DNA of 48,851 nt. Source: Flavobacteriaceae bacterium (GTDB taxonomy: Bacteria > Bacteroidota > Bacteroidia > Flavobacteriales > Flavobacteriaceae). The position numbers and the translations under genes were made by a program. Every line of letters begins with the position of its first letter. The first letter of the stretch is position 1. The notes below the pieces were generated by a model. The model was not told where the DNA came from and ran no database searches. It worked only from the letters and a program-made list of their open reading frames with translations. The stretch spans positions 1-48,851 of the forward strand of contig JADZFW010000071.1 of the NCBI GenBank assembly GCA_020854235.1, written 5' to 3'. Below are positions 40,683 to 48,851 of the stretch, piece by piece.

Positions 40683-42437
40683 TTACTTAATTTCAATCTC
40701 AAAAGGCAAACGAGCTTGAACTCCTTCCATTTTTTGATAGCTCTTGATAGTTTTATACATTTTGTAATTTTCCAAACCAATTTCTTCTATCAATTTATTT
40801 TCTTGGGCTTTCATAAATGGATTGGCTGAAAATGCATCCTTGATATCTTTTTCATATCGAGGATAAAAAGTGAGTTTGTATTTTTCCAATTTCACCAATT
40901 TGGCAGTATAAGCAATCGCATCATTCAATCCGCCTAATTCGTCAACCAAACCTATTTCTTTGGCTTCTTTTCCTGTCCAAACACGACCTTGACCGATAGA
41001 ATCAACCGCAGCAGTGGTCATTTTTCTACCGGTTGCAACATGTCCTATAAATGTTTGATAAATATCATCGATGCTTCCTTTGATGTAATCATGAAATTCA
41101 GGAGTTAAAGGTTCAAATACACTGTAATTGGCGCCCTTATTCGTAGTAACTTGTTCGGCATTTATACCCATATCTCCCGCTAAACCGCTCATATTGGGAA
41201 TAGCGCCAAATACACCGATGGAACCCGTAATAGTGGTAGGTTCGGCAAAAATTCGATCTGCATTACAAGCAATATAATAGCCACCTGATGCAGCAACATC
41301 ACCCATAGATACCACTATTGGTTTAATCTTTTTGGTAATTTCAATTTCTCTCCAAATTAAATCTGAGGCCAATGCACTTCCGCCTGGAGAATTGATTCTC
41401 AACACAATAGCTTTAATACTTTTATCTTCTCTCATTTTTTTCAAAGCTTCCATCATGGATTCTTGTCCAATATAAGATTCATCACCTTCACCATAATTTA
41501 TCTCTCCTTGCGCATAAAGCACTGCAATTTTATCTTTGGCAGTCGAAATGATTTGACCTTTTCCAGAATCAATATAATCTGCTAAAGATATTCTTTCCAA
41601 ATCTTTATCAACAGCCACACCACTTAATTTCTTCAATTTAATTTCATATTCATCGGCGTAAATCGCTTGATCAACCATTTTATTTTGAAGGGCCAATGTG
41701 ATACTGGAAGTTCCCAATTTATCGGCAATTTCATTGAGTTCTGCCACAGATTTCTTGCGACTTACGGCAATATCATCAAGAATCTCTCCCCAAATGGAAT
41801 TTAGGAAGGAAAGTGTTTGCTCTCTATTGGCATCACTCATTTTATCGGTTATAAAACCTTCCATTGCACTTTTATATTTTCCATGACGAATCACTTCCAT
41901 TTTAACACCATATTTTTCTTGAAATCCTTTGAAATATAATTTTTCAGTTGATAAACCAGAAAATTCAACCATTCCAACTGGATTTACAAAAATTGAATCT
42001 GCTACACTACTTAGATAATAGCTTTTTTGGGTATACAAGTCGGAATATGCTGTCACAAATTTACCACTGGTTTTAAAATCAAGTAATTTATTTCTAATGG
42101 CTTGCATTTGAGAAATGCCGGCTTCAGTATTAAATAATTCAATACTGATTCCTTTGATTTTATCATCTGTTTTTGCATTTTCAATGGCATTTAAAATTTG
42201 AGCCAATTCAAATTTTCCGTCATTTGTACCGAGTAATTCGTCCAATGGATTGTCACTTTTGGGGACATAATCTTCTATTACTCCATCCAAATTAAGGGTT
42301 AAAACCGATTGATCTTTTACTTCAATTTTATCATCATCGCCCACTAATGCTGCGATTCCGATAAATAAAAACAAAATGAGGAACAAGGCAATAATGGTTC
42401 CTAAAATAGCTGCTAATAAATTTCCTAAAAATCTCAT
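40683..42437 (-). CDS. sppA: Signal peptide peptidase SppA, 67-kDa type
   Basis: A 584-residue membrane-anchored serine protease (helix at about 5-35). It has two tandem S49 domains: the first supplies the catalytic Lys (VIRHGKYKSAMEGFI around residue 185), the second the Ser in GDVAASGGYYIACNA. The motif NSPGGSALASD belongs to the second domain. SppA degrades leftover signal peptides in the inner membrane. Length fits the long form found in E. coli. Divergent from the His/Cys-rich peptide gene. Confidence 0.93.
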   Translation of the reverse strand: MRFLGNLLAAILGTIIALFLILFLFIGIAALVGDDDKIEVKDQSVLTLNLDGVIEDYVPKSDNPLDELLGTNDGKFELAQILNAIENAKTDDKIKGISIELFNTEAGISQMQAIRNKLLDFKTSGKFVTAYSDLYTQKSYYLSSVADSIFVNPVGMVEFSGLSTEKLYFKGFQEKYGVKMEVIRHGKYKSAMEGFITDKMSDANREQTLSFLNSIWGEILDDIAVSRKKSVAELNEIADKLGTSSITLALQNKMVDQAIYADEYEIKLKKLSGVAVDKDLERISLADYIDSGKGQIISTAKDKIAVLYAQGEINYGEGDESYIGQESMMEALKKMREDKSIKAIVLRINSPGGSALASDLIWREIEITKKIKPIVVSMGDVAASGGYYIACNADRIFAEPTTITGSIGVFGAIPNMSGLAGDMGINAEQVTTNKGANYSVFEPLTPEFHDYIKGSIDDIYQTFIGHVATGRKMTTAAVDSIGQGRVWTGKEAKEIGLVDELGGLNDAIAYTAKLVKLEKYKLTFYPRYEKDIKDAFSANPFMKAQENKLIEEIGLENYKMYKTIKSYQKMEGVQARLPFEIEIK

Positions 42438-42597
42438 ATATTGATTGTTTAATTTAACTCGGATATTTGTCGCAGGTCTTTGAATATGTTACATATATGT
42501 TAATAATCATCTATTTAAAATTTATGATTATTCCAAAAATTAGTTACTTTCAAAACCCAATATAAGTATTGTTACAGAAATGGTATGTGAAAAGGAT

Positions 42598-42629
42598 GTG
42601 TCAACAACATTATTTTATATCTTTGACAC
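42598..42629. promoter_or_regulatory. Inverted repeat and -7 box upstream of the metal-uptake pair
   Basis: GTGTCAA (42598-42604) and TTGACAC (42623-42629) are perfect 7-bp inverted repeats 18 bp apart. The right arm overlaps TATCTTTG (42618-42625), a TAnnTTTG -7 match, 34 bp before the TTG start at 42659. The layout suits a repressor operator, possibly Zur-like. Confidence 0.4.
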
Positions 42630-42658
42630 TGAAATTTATTTAAAAATTTCCTTATTCA

Positions 42659-42976
42659 TTGAAAACTTTCTTTCGGACAAGTATTGCATTCTTATTCGTT
42701 TTGATATATGGGTTGCCTTCATGGGTACAACTTCTACATCATCACGAAGAGGTTTTTTTATGTAATGCAGTGGACGAATACCATTTTCACACCCAACATG
42801 ATTCCTGTGAAATTTGTAGTTTTCATGAAACATTATTTGAATTTGAACTACCGGTTTTTGACGTTGAATCTCCTGTTTACTTTTTTCAAAATCTGGTACA
42901 TAGCTTATCTCTTTCCTATATAATACAACCTCATTATTCTTTTTTATTGCGAGCTCCTCCTGTTGAAATTATTTAA
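42659..42976 (+). CDS. Small exported His/Cys-rich protein (105 aa)
   Basis: A 105-residue protein with an N-terminal hydrophobic export signal (about 5-25), then a compact metal-ligand cluster: H27-H28-H29-E-E, C35, H42, H44, H47, C50, C53 and H56. The only possible start is TTG 42659, since a stop lies at 42641-42643 in frame. It is transcribed 40 bp ahead of a TonB-dependent receptor. Such short His/Cys peptides in front of receptors are, from memory, a recurrent Bacteroidota arrangement. A role in binding zinc or copper in the periplasm is inferred. Confidence 0.72.
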   Translation: MKTFFRTSIAFLFVLIYGLPSWVQLLHHHEEVFLCNAVDEYHFHTQHDSCEICSFHETLFEFELPVFDVESPVYFFQNLVHSLSLSYIIQPHYSFLLRAPPVEII

Positions 42977-43016
42977 CTTTTATCAACAAGTAAGTAACAT
43001 TTAAAATCGTAATAAT

Positions 43017-45242
43017 ATGTATAAATTCATACTCGTTTTGGGTTTGTTGTTCCATTTACCAATGGCTCAAGCCCAAAACACAATATCAGGAAGTATCCAA
43101 AACAGCCAAAACCAGCTATTAGAAGGAGCCTCTATTTTTATTTCAGAAACACATCAAGGTACAGTCTCAGATGCTAATGGATTGTTTCAACTCAATCATT
43201 TACCAAATGGAAAAATAACCTTACAATTTTCATTTGTAGGATATGCCAATCATATTGAAATTGTTCAACTTTCAGGTCAACCCATACAACTTCAGATTAT
43301 TCTTTTGGAATCAGCAATTGAATCTGAAGAAATTGTCATTTCAGCCGGATACAATACAACACAGCATGATAATACAGTAAAAATAGAAGTGTTTAAAATT
43401 CATCCCATGGAAGTTAAGATAACTCCCAATTTTGCTGAAATGCTTACAAAAGTTCCGGGAGTAGATATGATTTCAAAAGGTAGTGGAATTTCCAAACCTG
43501 TCATTAGAGGTTTGTCTATGAATGATATATTAATACTCAACAATGGTGTTCGTTTTGAAAATTATCAATATTCTAGTCATCATCCACTCGGAATAGACGA
43601 ATTTGGAATAGAAAATGTTGAAATCATCAAAGGACCGGCATCTCTACTTTACGGTTCGGATGCTATCGGTGGTGTTATCAATTTTATCAAAGAAAAACCA
43701 GCTCCTGTCAATTCATTTCAGGGAGATTACAATGCACAATTCTTTTCAAATTCTTTAGGTTTCAATAACAATATAGGTTTGAAAGGAGCAAGTGAAAAGA
43801 TTTTTGGGAGTATTCGATTGGGCCAAAAATCCAATGCTGATTATCTTCAAGGTGGAGGTACATTTGTACCCAATTCACGATTCAATGAAAAATCTTTCAA
43901 ATCAAATGTAGGTTTGACCAATACTTTAGGCACTTTCAAACTTTTTTATGATTTCAATCAACAACGATTAGGTTTGGTTGAGGATGAAGCAATTGAAAGT
44001 ATTGAAAAAAGAGGTAGAAAAGTTGATATAATGTATCAAGATTTTAATACACACTTACTCTCATCTCAAAATAAATTACATCTAGGAACCTACAAACTAG
44101 ATGTTAATGGGGCATTTCAAAATACGGAATTAGCTCATTTTGACGAAGCAGGTGGTTATGAACTTCAAATGCAATTACAAACTTTAACATATGAGACTAA
44201 ATTCTATTTTCCTTCTTCAGAAAAATCAGATTACATCATTGGTTTTCAAGGTTTCAATCAAAAAAACATCAACATAAACAATCGGGAAACCATACTCCTA
44301 CCCGATGCTGTTACCCAAAATTATTCCGTTTTCGGTATGATGCAATTTCAACCCCTTGAAAAATTACGAATTCAAACCGGTATGCGATTTGACACTAAGT
44401 CAATAGAAACCGAAGCAGTGACCGATGAAATAACATCAGAAATCATCAGAAATGCTTTAGAAGTTTCATATCAAAGTTTGAGCGGTTCACTTGGAGTAAC
44501 ATTTCATGTAAATGATTATGCCTTAATAAGAGGGAATTTGGCTTCTGCTTATCGAACTCCCAACTTAGCTGAACTCACCTCAAATGGACCTCACGAATTG
44601 AGATTTGAAATTGGCAATTCAGCATTGGATCCAGAAAAATCTTGGGAAACTGATTTGAGTTTCCATTATCACAAAAAAGATTTCACTTTTGATGTAGCTG
44701 CCTATCTCAACACTATCAAAAACTATATATTCATTGCTCCAACAGGTTCAAATACAGAAGATGGTTTACCCATTTTTCAATATCGACAAGCCAATTCAAA
44801 ATTATATGGTGGCGAAGTAGGTTTTCACTACCATCCAGAAAATCTCAAATTTTTACATTTTGAAGCTACCTTTGCAAGTGTTGTTGGCAAGCAAGACGAT
44901 GGTGCTTTTTTACCTTTTGTTCCGGCACATAAATTGAATTTTGAGGTTAGAGCCGAAAAAGAAAGGGTAGCTTTTTTTAACAATACTTTTGTTTCCTTTT
45001 CAGTTCAAAATGCATTCAAACAAGAAAATACAGCAGATGATGAAACACCAACTGATGCCTATTCTTTATTTGACACAAGTTTAGGAGGCTCAATCCCTTG
45101 GCAAAAACAAGAAATAAACTTACAATTAAGTGTGACCAATATTTTTGATCAGAAGTATATTGATCATTTATCAACTTTAAAAGAAGTAGGATTGTTTAAT
45201 CCCGGTAGAAGTTTTAATATTTCACTAAGGATTCCATTCTGA
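43017..45242 (+). CDS. TonB-dependent receptor, ZnuD-like
   Basis: A 741-residue outer-membrane receptor: signal peptide (1-20, MAQAQ), carboxypeptidase-D-like domain (about 22-105), plug (about 120-215, with KGPASLLYGSDAIGGVINF) and a 22-strand barrel ending in an aromatic residue (RIPF). The segment SNGPHELRFEIGNSALDPE followed by NTIKNYIFI resembles the corresponding part of the zinc receptor ZnuD. With the metal-ligand-rich peptide upstream, zinc is the best guess; iron, copper or haem cannot be excluded. It would be driven by the ExbB/ExbD/TonB-like proteins at 8496-10470. Closed by the terminator at 45268-45305. Confidence 0.85.
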   Translation: MYKFILVLGLLFHLPMAQAQNTISGSIQNSQNQLLEGASIFISETHQGTVSDANGLFQLNHLPNGKITLQFSFVGYANHIEIVQLSGQPIQLQIILLESAIESEEIVISAGYNTTQHDNTVKIEVFKIHPMEVKITPNFAEMLTKVPGVDMISKGSGISKPVIRGLSMNDILILNNGVRFENYQYSSHHPLGIDEFGIENVEIIKGPASLLYGSDAIGGVINFIKEKPAPVNSFQGDYNAQFFSNSLGFNNNIGLKGASEKIFGSIRLGQKSNADYLQGGGTFVPNSRFNEKSFKSNVGLTNTLGTFKLFYDFNQQRLGLVEDEAIESIEKRGRKVDIMYQDFNTHLLSSQNKLHLGTYKLDVNGAFQNTELAHFDEAGGYELQMQLQTLTYETKFYFPSSEKSDYIIGFQGFNQKNININNRETILLPDAVTQNYSVFGMMQFQPLEKLRIQTGMRFDTKSIETEAVTDEITSEIIRNALEVSYQSLSGSLGVTFHVNDYALIRGNLASAYRTPNLAELTSNGPHELRFEIGNSALDPEKSWETDLSFHYHKKDFTFDVAAYLNTIKNYIFIAPTGSNTEDGLPIFQYRQANSKLYGGEVGFHYHPENLKFLHFEATFASVVGKQDDGAFLPFVPAHKLNFEVRAEKERVAFFNNTFVSFSVQNAFKQENTADDETPTDAYSLFDTSLGGSIPWQKQEINLQLSVTNIFDQKYIDHLSTLKEVGLFNPGRSFNISLRIPF

Positions 45243-45267
45243 TTTAAAAACTGATTTTAAACTCTCG

Positions 45268-45305
45268 AAAACCGGAATTTACCTGATGGTATATTTCGGT
45301 TTTTT
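45268..45305 (+). terminator. Terminator after the TonB receptor
   Basis: AAAACCGGAATTTACC and GGTATATTTCGGTTTT pair over 16 positions with one wobble and one mismatch around TGAT, followed by T6. Confidence 0.82.
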
Positions 45306-45372
45306 AGGTTATTTAAAACCGTAAATAAAACTGAAAACAAAAGGAATCAAATTTATTCTACAAAAAAAACTT

Positions 45373-45380
45373 TACATTTG
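45373..45380 (+). promoter_or_regulatory. Candidate -7 element for recR
   Basis: TACATTTG, a TAnnTTTG match ending only 4 bp before the recR ATG; if functional, the message would be leaderless or nearly so. Confidence 0.35.
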
Positions 45381-45384
45381 TCCA

Positions 45385-46002
45385 ATGAATTTTTCTTCAA
45401 AATTATTGGAAAAAGCGGTTGATGAAATGTCTCAACTACCCGGAATTGGAAAGCGCACTGCTTTGCGATTAGTCTTGCATTTATTAAATAGGCCCAAATC
45501 TCAAACAGAACAACTGACTGATTCTTTGATTCAATTGGTCAATCAAATTAATTTTTGCACCTCATGTCACAACATCTCCGATCATGAAATTTGTGAGATT
45601 TGTGCCAATCCAAGAAGAGACAGCGAAACCATTTGTGTAGTAGAAGACATTAGAGATGTCATGGCTATAGAGAATACAGCGCAATTTAAAGGACTTTATC
45701 ATGTTTTAGGTGGAAAGATTTCCCCTATGGAAGGAATTGGTCCACAACATCTTAAAATTGATACACTCGTCGAAAAAATCAAGAGTGGCAAAGTAAAAGA
45801 ATTGATTTTTGCATTGAGTTCAACCATAGAAGGTGACACGACCAACTTTTATATTTTTAAGAAAATTCAAGCTTACGATATTAAAATCACCACCATTGCC
45901 AGAGGAATATCAGTTGGAGATGAATTGGAATACGCAGATGAAGTTACTTTAGGGCGAAGTATTTTACACAGAATTCCATTTGAGAATTCATTGAGAAGAT
46001 AA
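45385..46002 (+). CDS. recR: Recombination mediator RecR
   Basis: A 205-residue protein with a helix-hairpin-helix ([18 protein letters not shown], about 17-34), a zinc finger with C58, C61, C70 and C73, and a Toprim domain ([12 protein letters not shown] onwards, [18 protein letters not shown]). It works with RecO/RecF to load RecA at gaps. Length is the family norm. Convergent with fabI through a shared terminator. Confidence 0.95.
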   Translation: MNFSSKLLEKAVDEMSQLPGIGKRTALRLVLHLLNRPKSQTEQLTDSLIQLVNQINFCTSCHNISDHEICEICANPRRDSETICVVEDIRDVMAIENTAQFKGLYHVLGGKISPMEGIGPQHLKIDTLVEKIKSGKVKELIFALSSTIEGDTTNFYIFKKIQAYDIKITTIARGISVGDELEYADEVTLGRSILHRIPFENSLRR

Positions 46003-46033
46003 AAAAGGCTTTACAGTGATGTAAAGCCTTTTT
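46002..46033. terminator. Bidirectional terminator between recR and fabI
   Basis: AAAAAGGCTTTACA and TGTAAAGCCTTTTT form a perfect 14-bp stem with a GTGA loop, flanked by A- and T-runs on both strands. Confidence 0.92.
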
Positions 46034-46054
46034 AGTATCTTTATTTAATCTTTA

Positions 46055-46891
46055 TTAAGAAGGATTTTGTTCATTATGTTGACTTTCCATAAAATCATCC
46101 ATGATGGCATCGCTAATTCCCATATTGGAGAAACCTCCATCGTGAAACAGGTTTTGCAAAGTTACTTTACGGGTCAAATCGGAGAATAAGGTAATAGAAT
46201 AATTGGCACAATCTAAAGCTGTAGCATTACCCAGTGGAGACATTTTTTCGGCAAAGGCAAAAAACCCTCCAAATCCTTTCACACCACTACCGGCAGTAGT
46301 AACCGTAGGCGATTGAGAAATGGTATTGACTCTTACCTTTTTATCTCTACCAAAGAAATATCCAAAACTACGAGCAATAGATTCTAAATATGCTTTGTTA
46401 TCGGCCATATCATTGTAATCGGGAAATACTCTTTGAGCAGCCATATAAGTCAAGGCAATGATACTACCCCATTCATTCATGGCGTCTTTTTTATATAATA
46501 CACTCATGAGTTTATGAAAAGACAAAGCAGATACATCCCATCCTTTTTGCGTATAGTCATAATCTTCTTCCGTGTAATGTAGACCTTTGCGTACATTGAC
46601 TGACATTCCAATAGAATGCAAGACAAAATCCAATTTACCTCCCAATATTTTAACAGCAGAATCAATCAATTCTTCCAAATCCTCCACGTTGGTTGCATCA
46701 CAAGGAATCACTTGTGCACCGGTTTTTTCAGCCAATTCATTAATAGTTCCCATTCTCATGGCTACAGGCGCATTGGTTAAAACGATACTAGCACCTTCTT
46801 CAACAGCTCTTTCTGCAGTAATCCAAGCTATTGATTTTGAGTCTAAAGCTCCAAATATGATTCCTCTCTTTCCTTTGAGTAAATTGTACAT
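46055..46891 (-). CDS. fabI: Enoyl-[acyl-carrier-protein] reductase (FabI type)
   Basis: A 278-residue short-chain dehydrogenase-like reductase. The atypical NAD-binding start GIIFGALDSKSIAWITA is that of FabI (GxxxxxSIAxxxA), and the catalytic residues keep FabI spacing: Y149, Y159 and K166. Around Lys the sequence is DMADNKAYLES rather than the common VMGxAKAALE, a divergent variant. It reduces enoyl-ACP in the last step of fatty-acid elongation. It lies 82 bp after recN on the same strand with a -7-like box (46964-46971) of its own. Confidence 0.92.
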   Translation of the reverse strand: MYNLLKGKRGIIFGALDSKSIAWITAERAVEEGASIVLTNAPVAMRMGTINELAEKTGAQVIPCDATNVEDLEELIDSAVKILGGKLDFVLHSIGMSVNVRKGLHYTEEDYDYTQKGWDVSALSFHKLMSVLYKKDAMNEWGSIIALTYMAAQRVFPDYNDMADNKAYLESIARSFGYFFGRDKKVRVNTISQSPTVTTAGSGVKGFGGFFAFAEKMSPLGNATALDCANYSITLFSDLTRKVTLQNLFHDGGFSNMGISDAIMDDFMESQHNEQNPS

Positions 46892-46963
46892 TTTAAAAAA
46901 GTTAATTGGTTAAGTTGGTTATTTCAATCTGTTTTCCACATGAGAAGTTACAGAATGAAGACG

Positions 46964-46971
46964 CAAAAATA
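46964..46971 (-). promoter_or_regulatory. Candidate -7 element for fabI
   Basis: TATTTTTG on the minus strand, a TAnnTTTG match just after the recN stop and about 73 bp before the fabI ATG. Confidence 0.4.
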
Positions 46972-46973
46972 GA

Positions 46974-48635
46974 TTATTTTTTGAATTGTAAAAGTTCTGC
47001 AGCATGATTGAGTGCTGTTTCCGAAAATTGCTTTCCTCCGAGCATTTCTGCAATTTCATTTAAACGCTCATTATCAGTGAGTTTTTTAATTTGGGTTTGG
47101 GTTTTATTCAAAGTACTTTCTTTATAGACTTTGAGTTGAATTTCACCTTTGGAGGCAATCTGTGGCAGATGTGTAATGCAAATCACTTGCATATCTTGAG
47201 CCATACGCTTCATGATTTCACCCATTTTCAAAGCAACTTCACCTGATACACCCGTGTCAATTTCGTCAAATATAATTGTAGGTAAATTGGCTTTTTTTGC
47301 CATAACTGATTTTACAGCCAACATGATACGTGACATTTCACCGCCAGAAGCTACTTGTTTTAGCAATCCTAATACATTTCCTTTATTGGCACTAAACAAC
47401 CATTGTAAAGTATCCATTCCGTAAGCATTGTATTTATCAATAGATTCCAATTGAACTTTAAAATTTGCTTCCTGCATCCCCAAATTCCTCAAAATTGAAG
47501 TGACTTCAGATTCAAATTGGGATAAAATGGCTAAGCGTTTTTGATGTAATTGCATAGCTTTTTCAACCAATTTAATCTGCAAATCTTGAAATTCTAGTTG
47601 TTTTTCTTTTAAAACAGCATCCGATTCATTGACTCTTTTCACCTTTTGAGCTAAGTCGTTAAACACTTCAATCAATTCCACATCTGATTGAACATGGTGC
47701 TTTTGCATTAAATTGTAAAATATCTGAATTCGGGCATTGATATGTTCCAATTCATCGGGTGCATATTGTTCTTTCTCAACCCAATGGGCTAAATCTCGGT
47801 TTAAATCAGCCAATTCAATATAAGTACTTTGTACCCGATTGAAAAGCTCTTCATAATTTTTAGAAAAACTTTTAATTTTATCCAAATGATTTCGAACCAA
47901 ATGTAAACGGGAAATCACTCCAAAATCTTCTTCAGAAAGTAATTTATAAGATTCCAACAAGCTCAATTGAATCAACTCCATATGGCTCAATCGTTCTTGT
48001 TCTGCTTCTAATGTTTCCAATTCACCAACTTTAATATCAGTTAATTGCAATTCTTGATACAAATGAAAATGGTATTCATATTGAATAGATTCCTGTCGGA
48101 TTTGCTCTTTAAGTTCATCATATTCACGAACCGATTGTTCAAATGCTTGCTTGATTTTTCTAAATTCAAAAACTTCTTTTTGAGTTTCAGCAATGGCATC
48201 TATGACATCATATTGAAAAGAGGAATCATTTAAAAGTAAGGTTTGATGTTGAGAATGAACATCTATGAGTCTAGATTGTAAATCGGAAAGCACTTCCAAT
48301 CTAACGGGCGTATCATTGACAAAAGCTCTAGATTTCCCACCGGGTAATAATTCTCTACGAATAACAGTTACAGTTTCATAATCCAAATCATTATCATAAA
48401 AAAAAGATTCCAATCGGTACTTGGAAATTTCAAATTCACCTTCAATTACACATTTCTTATCAGGATTCAACATTGCATTGGTATCGGCTCTATTTCCTAA
48501 AATCAAGCCCAAACCACCTAATAAAATAGACTTACCGGCACCGGTTTCTCCGGTGATAGTAGTAAGACCACTTGTAAATGCTACATTTACATCGTCAATT
48601 AATGCATAATTCTGAATACTTAATTTGGTCAGCAA
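46974..48635 (-). CDS. recN: DNA repair protein RecN
   Basis: A 553-residue SMC-like ATPase: Walker A GETGAGKS at about residues 29-36, two long coiled-coil arms (about 150-380), signature QVASGGEMSRIMLA, Walker B TIIFDEIDTGVSG and the switch motif CITHLPQIASKG. RecN holds broken DNA ends together and promotes RecA-dependent repair. Length is normal. fabI lies downstream; the upstream neighbour on this strand is porX, ended by its own terminator. Confidence 0.95.
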   Translation of the reverse strand: MLTKLSIQNYALIDDVNVAFTSGLTTITGETGAGKSILLGGLGLILGNRADTNAMLNPDKKCVIEGEFEISKYRLESFFYDNDLDYETVTVIRRELLPGGKSRAFVNDTPVRLEVLSDLQSRLIDVHSQHQTLLLNDSSFQYDVIDAIAETQKEVFEFRKIKQAFEQSVREYDELKEQIRQESIQYEYHFHLYQELQLTDIKVGELETLEAEQERLSHMELIQLSLLESYKLLSEEDFGVISRLHLVRNHLDKIKSFSKNYEELFNRVQSTYIELADLNRDLAHWVEKEQYAPDELEHINARIQIFYNLMQKHHVQSDVELIEVFNDLAQKVKRVNESDAVLKEKQLEFQDLQIKLVEKAMQLHQKRLAILSQFESEVTSILRNLGMQEANFKVQLESIDKYNAYGMDTLQWLFSANKGNVLGLLKQVASGGEMSRIMLAVKSVMAKKANLPTIIFDEIDTGVSGEVALKMGEIMKRMAQDMQVICITHLPQIASKGEIQLKVYKESTLNKTQTQIKKLTDNERLNEIAEMLGGKQFSETALNHAAELLQFKK

Positions 48636-48664
48636 ATCAATGTCGTTTTGAAAACACGAAAATA

Positions 48665-48710
48665 CAAAAAACGTTGAGAATAAATTATTTTAGGAAGATT
48701 TATCAACGTT
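48665..48710 (-). terminator. Terminator after porX
   Basis: On the minus strand AACGTTGA-TAAAT and ATTTA-TTC-TCAACGTT pair with a small bulge around a 12-nt loop and run into T6. It stands between the porX stop and recN. Confidence 0.75.
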
Positions 48711-48728
48711 TATATTTTGGAATTCCTA

Positions 48729-48851
48729 TTATTTAGGCTCATACACGACACAAGGAATAATCATTTCCTCTAATGATATTCCACCATGTTGGTAAGTGTT
48801 TTTATAATATTTGACGTAATGATTGAAATTATTGGGATAGGCAAAAAACAA
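48729..48851 (-). CDS. porX: PorX-like response regulator with PglZ domain (C-terminal end only)
   Basis: The last 40 residues of a minus-strand gene that continues beyond the window; stop TAA at 48731-48729. The visible part, containing AYPNNFNHYVKYY and QHGGISLEEMIIPCVVYEPK, matches the end of the PglZ/alkaline-phosphatase-like domain of PorX as I remember it (HGGISLEEMIVP). PorX is the response regulator that, with PorY and a sigma factor, controls type IX secretion genes. The receiver domain is outside the window, so another PglZ protein cannot be ruled out. Confidence 0.8.
   Translation of the reverse strand: MFFAYPNNFNHYVKYYKNTYQHGGISLEEMIIPCVVYEPK

Noticed and set aside
41698-41886. 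Short plus-strand frames inside sppA, prfC, fabI and recN
   Set aside because: They are antisense shadows of well-recognised genes with unlikely amino-acid composition and no independent signals.
1-48851. Mobile elements, phage genes, CRISPR arrays or defence islands
   Set aside because: No transposase, integrase, regularly spaced repeats, Cas, restriction or toxin genes were seen; gene content is core metabolism, respiration and secretion throughout.

Overview
The window looks like a chromosomal core segment of a low-GC (by eye about one third G+C) member of the Bacteroidota, most likely order Flavobacteriales. The evidence is PorP/SprF and OmpA/PD40 proteins and the end of a PorX-like gene (type IX secretion), a fused CcoN-CcoO cbb3 oxidase subunit, Bacteroidota-type promoters (TTTG, about 19-21 nt, TAnnTTTG) and very few Shine-Dalgarno sequences. 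I see no phage, insertion sequence, integron or CRISPR array, and every full-length gene appears intact.

Layout. 1-2810: end of a Nudix (CoA pyrophosphatase-like) gene, an atypical PlsC-like acyltransferase, OxyR with both redox cysteines, and two small hypothetical proteins. 2811-5758: a porP/sprF-ompA pair behind a long leader with overlapping inverted repeats. 5774-11741: anmK, nhaB, then exbB-exbD-tonB-like-folC. 11743-12011: two divergent valine tRNA genes on the minus strand with a clear promoter. 12262-14108: an ABC-2 exporter. 14136-22321: a complete cbb3 oxidase locus (Crp/Fnr regulator divergent from ccoI; ccoS, ccoNO, ccoQ, ccoP, ccoG) with FNR-type operators in front of ccoI and, more weakly, ccoS. 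22368-24710: a membrane acyltransferase, then a 96-residue membrane protein translationally coupled to an LptB-like ATPase. 24715-26725: omega-amidase and methionine-type aminotransferase. 27064-41000: housekeeping genes (dnaN, acpH, ggt, rlmH, M48 protease, MBL hydrolase, aroB, proline dehydrogenase, cytochrome c lipoprotein, prfC, idi) with some small unknowns. 40621-48851: sppA, a His/Cys-rich exported peptide with a ZnuD-like TonB receptor, recR, fabI, recN and the end of porX.

How the genes fit together. Respiration under low oxygen is the strongest theme: regulator, copper pump, assembly factors and oxidase subunits lie in one block. Outer-membrane energisation (ExbB/ExbD/TonB-like) would serve receptors such as the TonB-dependent receptor at 43017. 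The aminotransferase and omega-amidase suit a keto-acid/methionine salvage route. No obviously new defence or mobile system is present. The best candidate for something undescribed is the LptB-like ATPase with a 96-residue membrane partner (23764-24710). Other points of interest are the valine tRNA with C33, the oxygen-regulated operator architecture, the probable zinc-uptake module and a 43-residue membrane protein antisense to the proline dehydrogenase transcript end.
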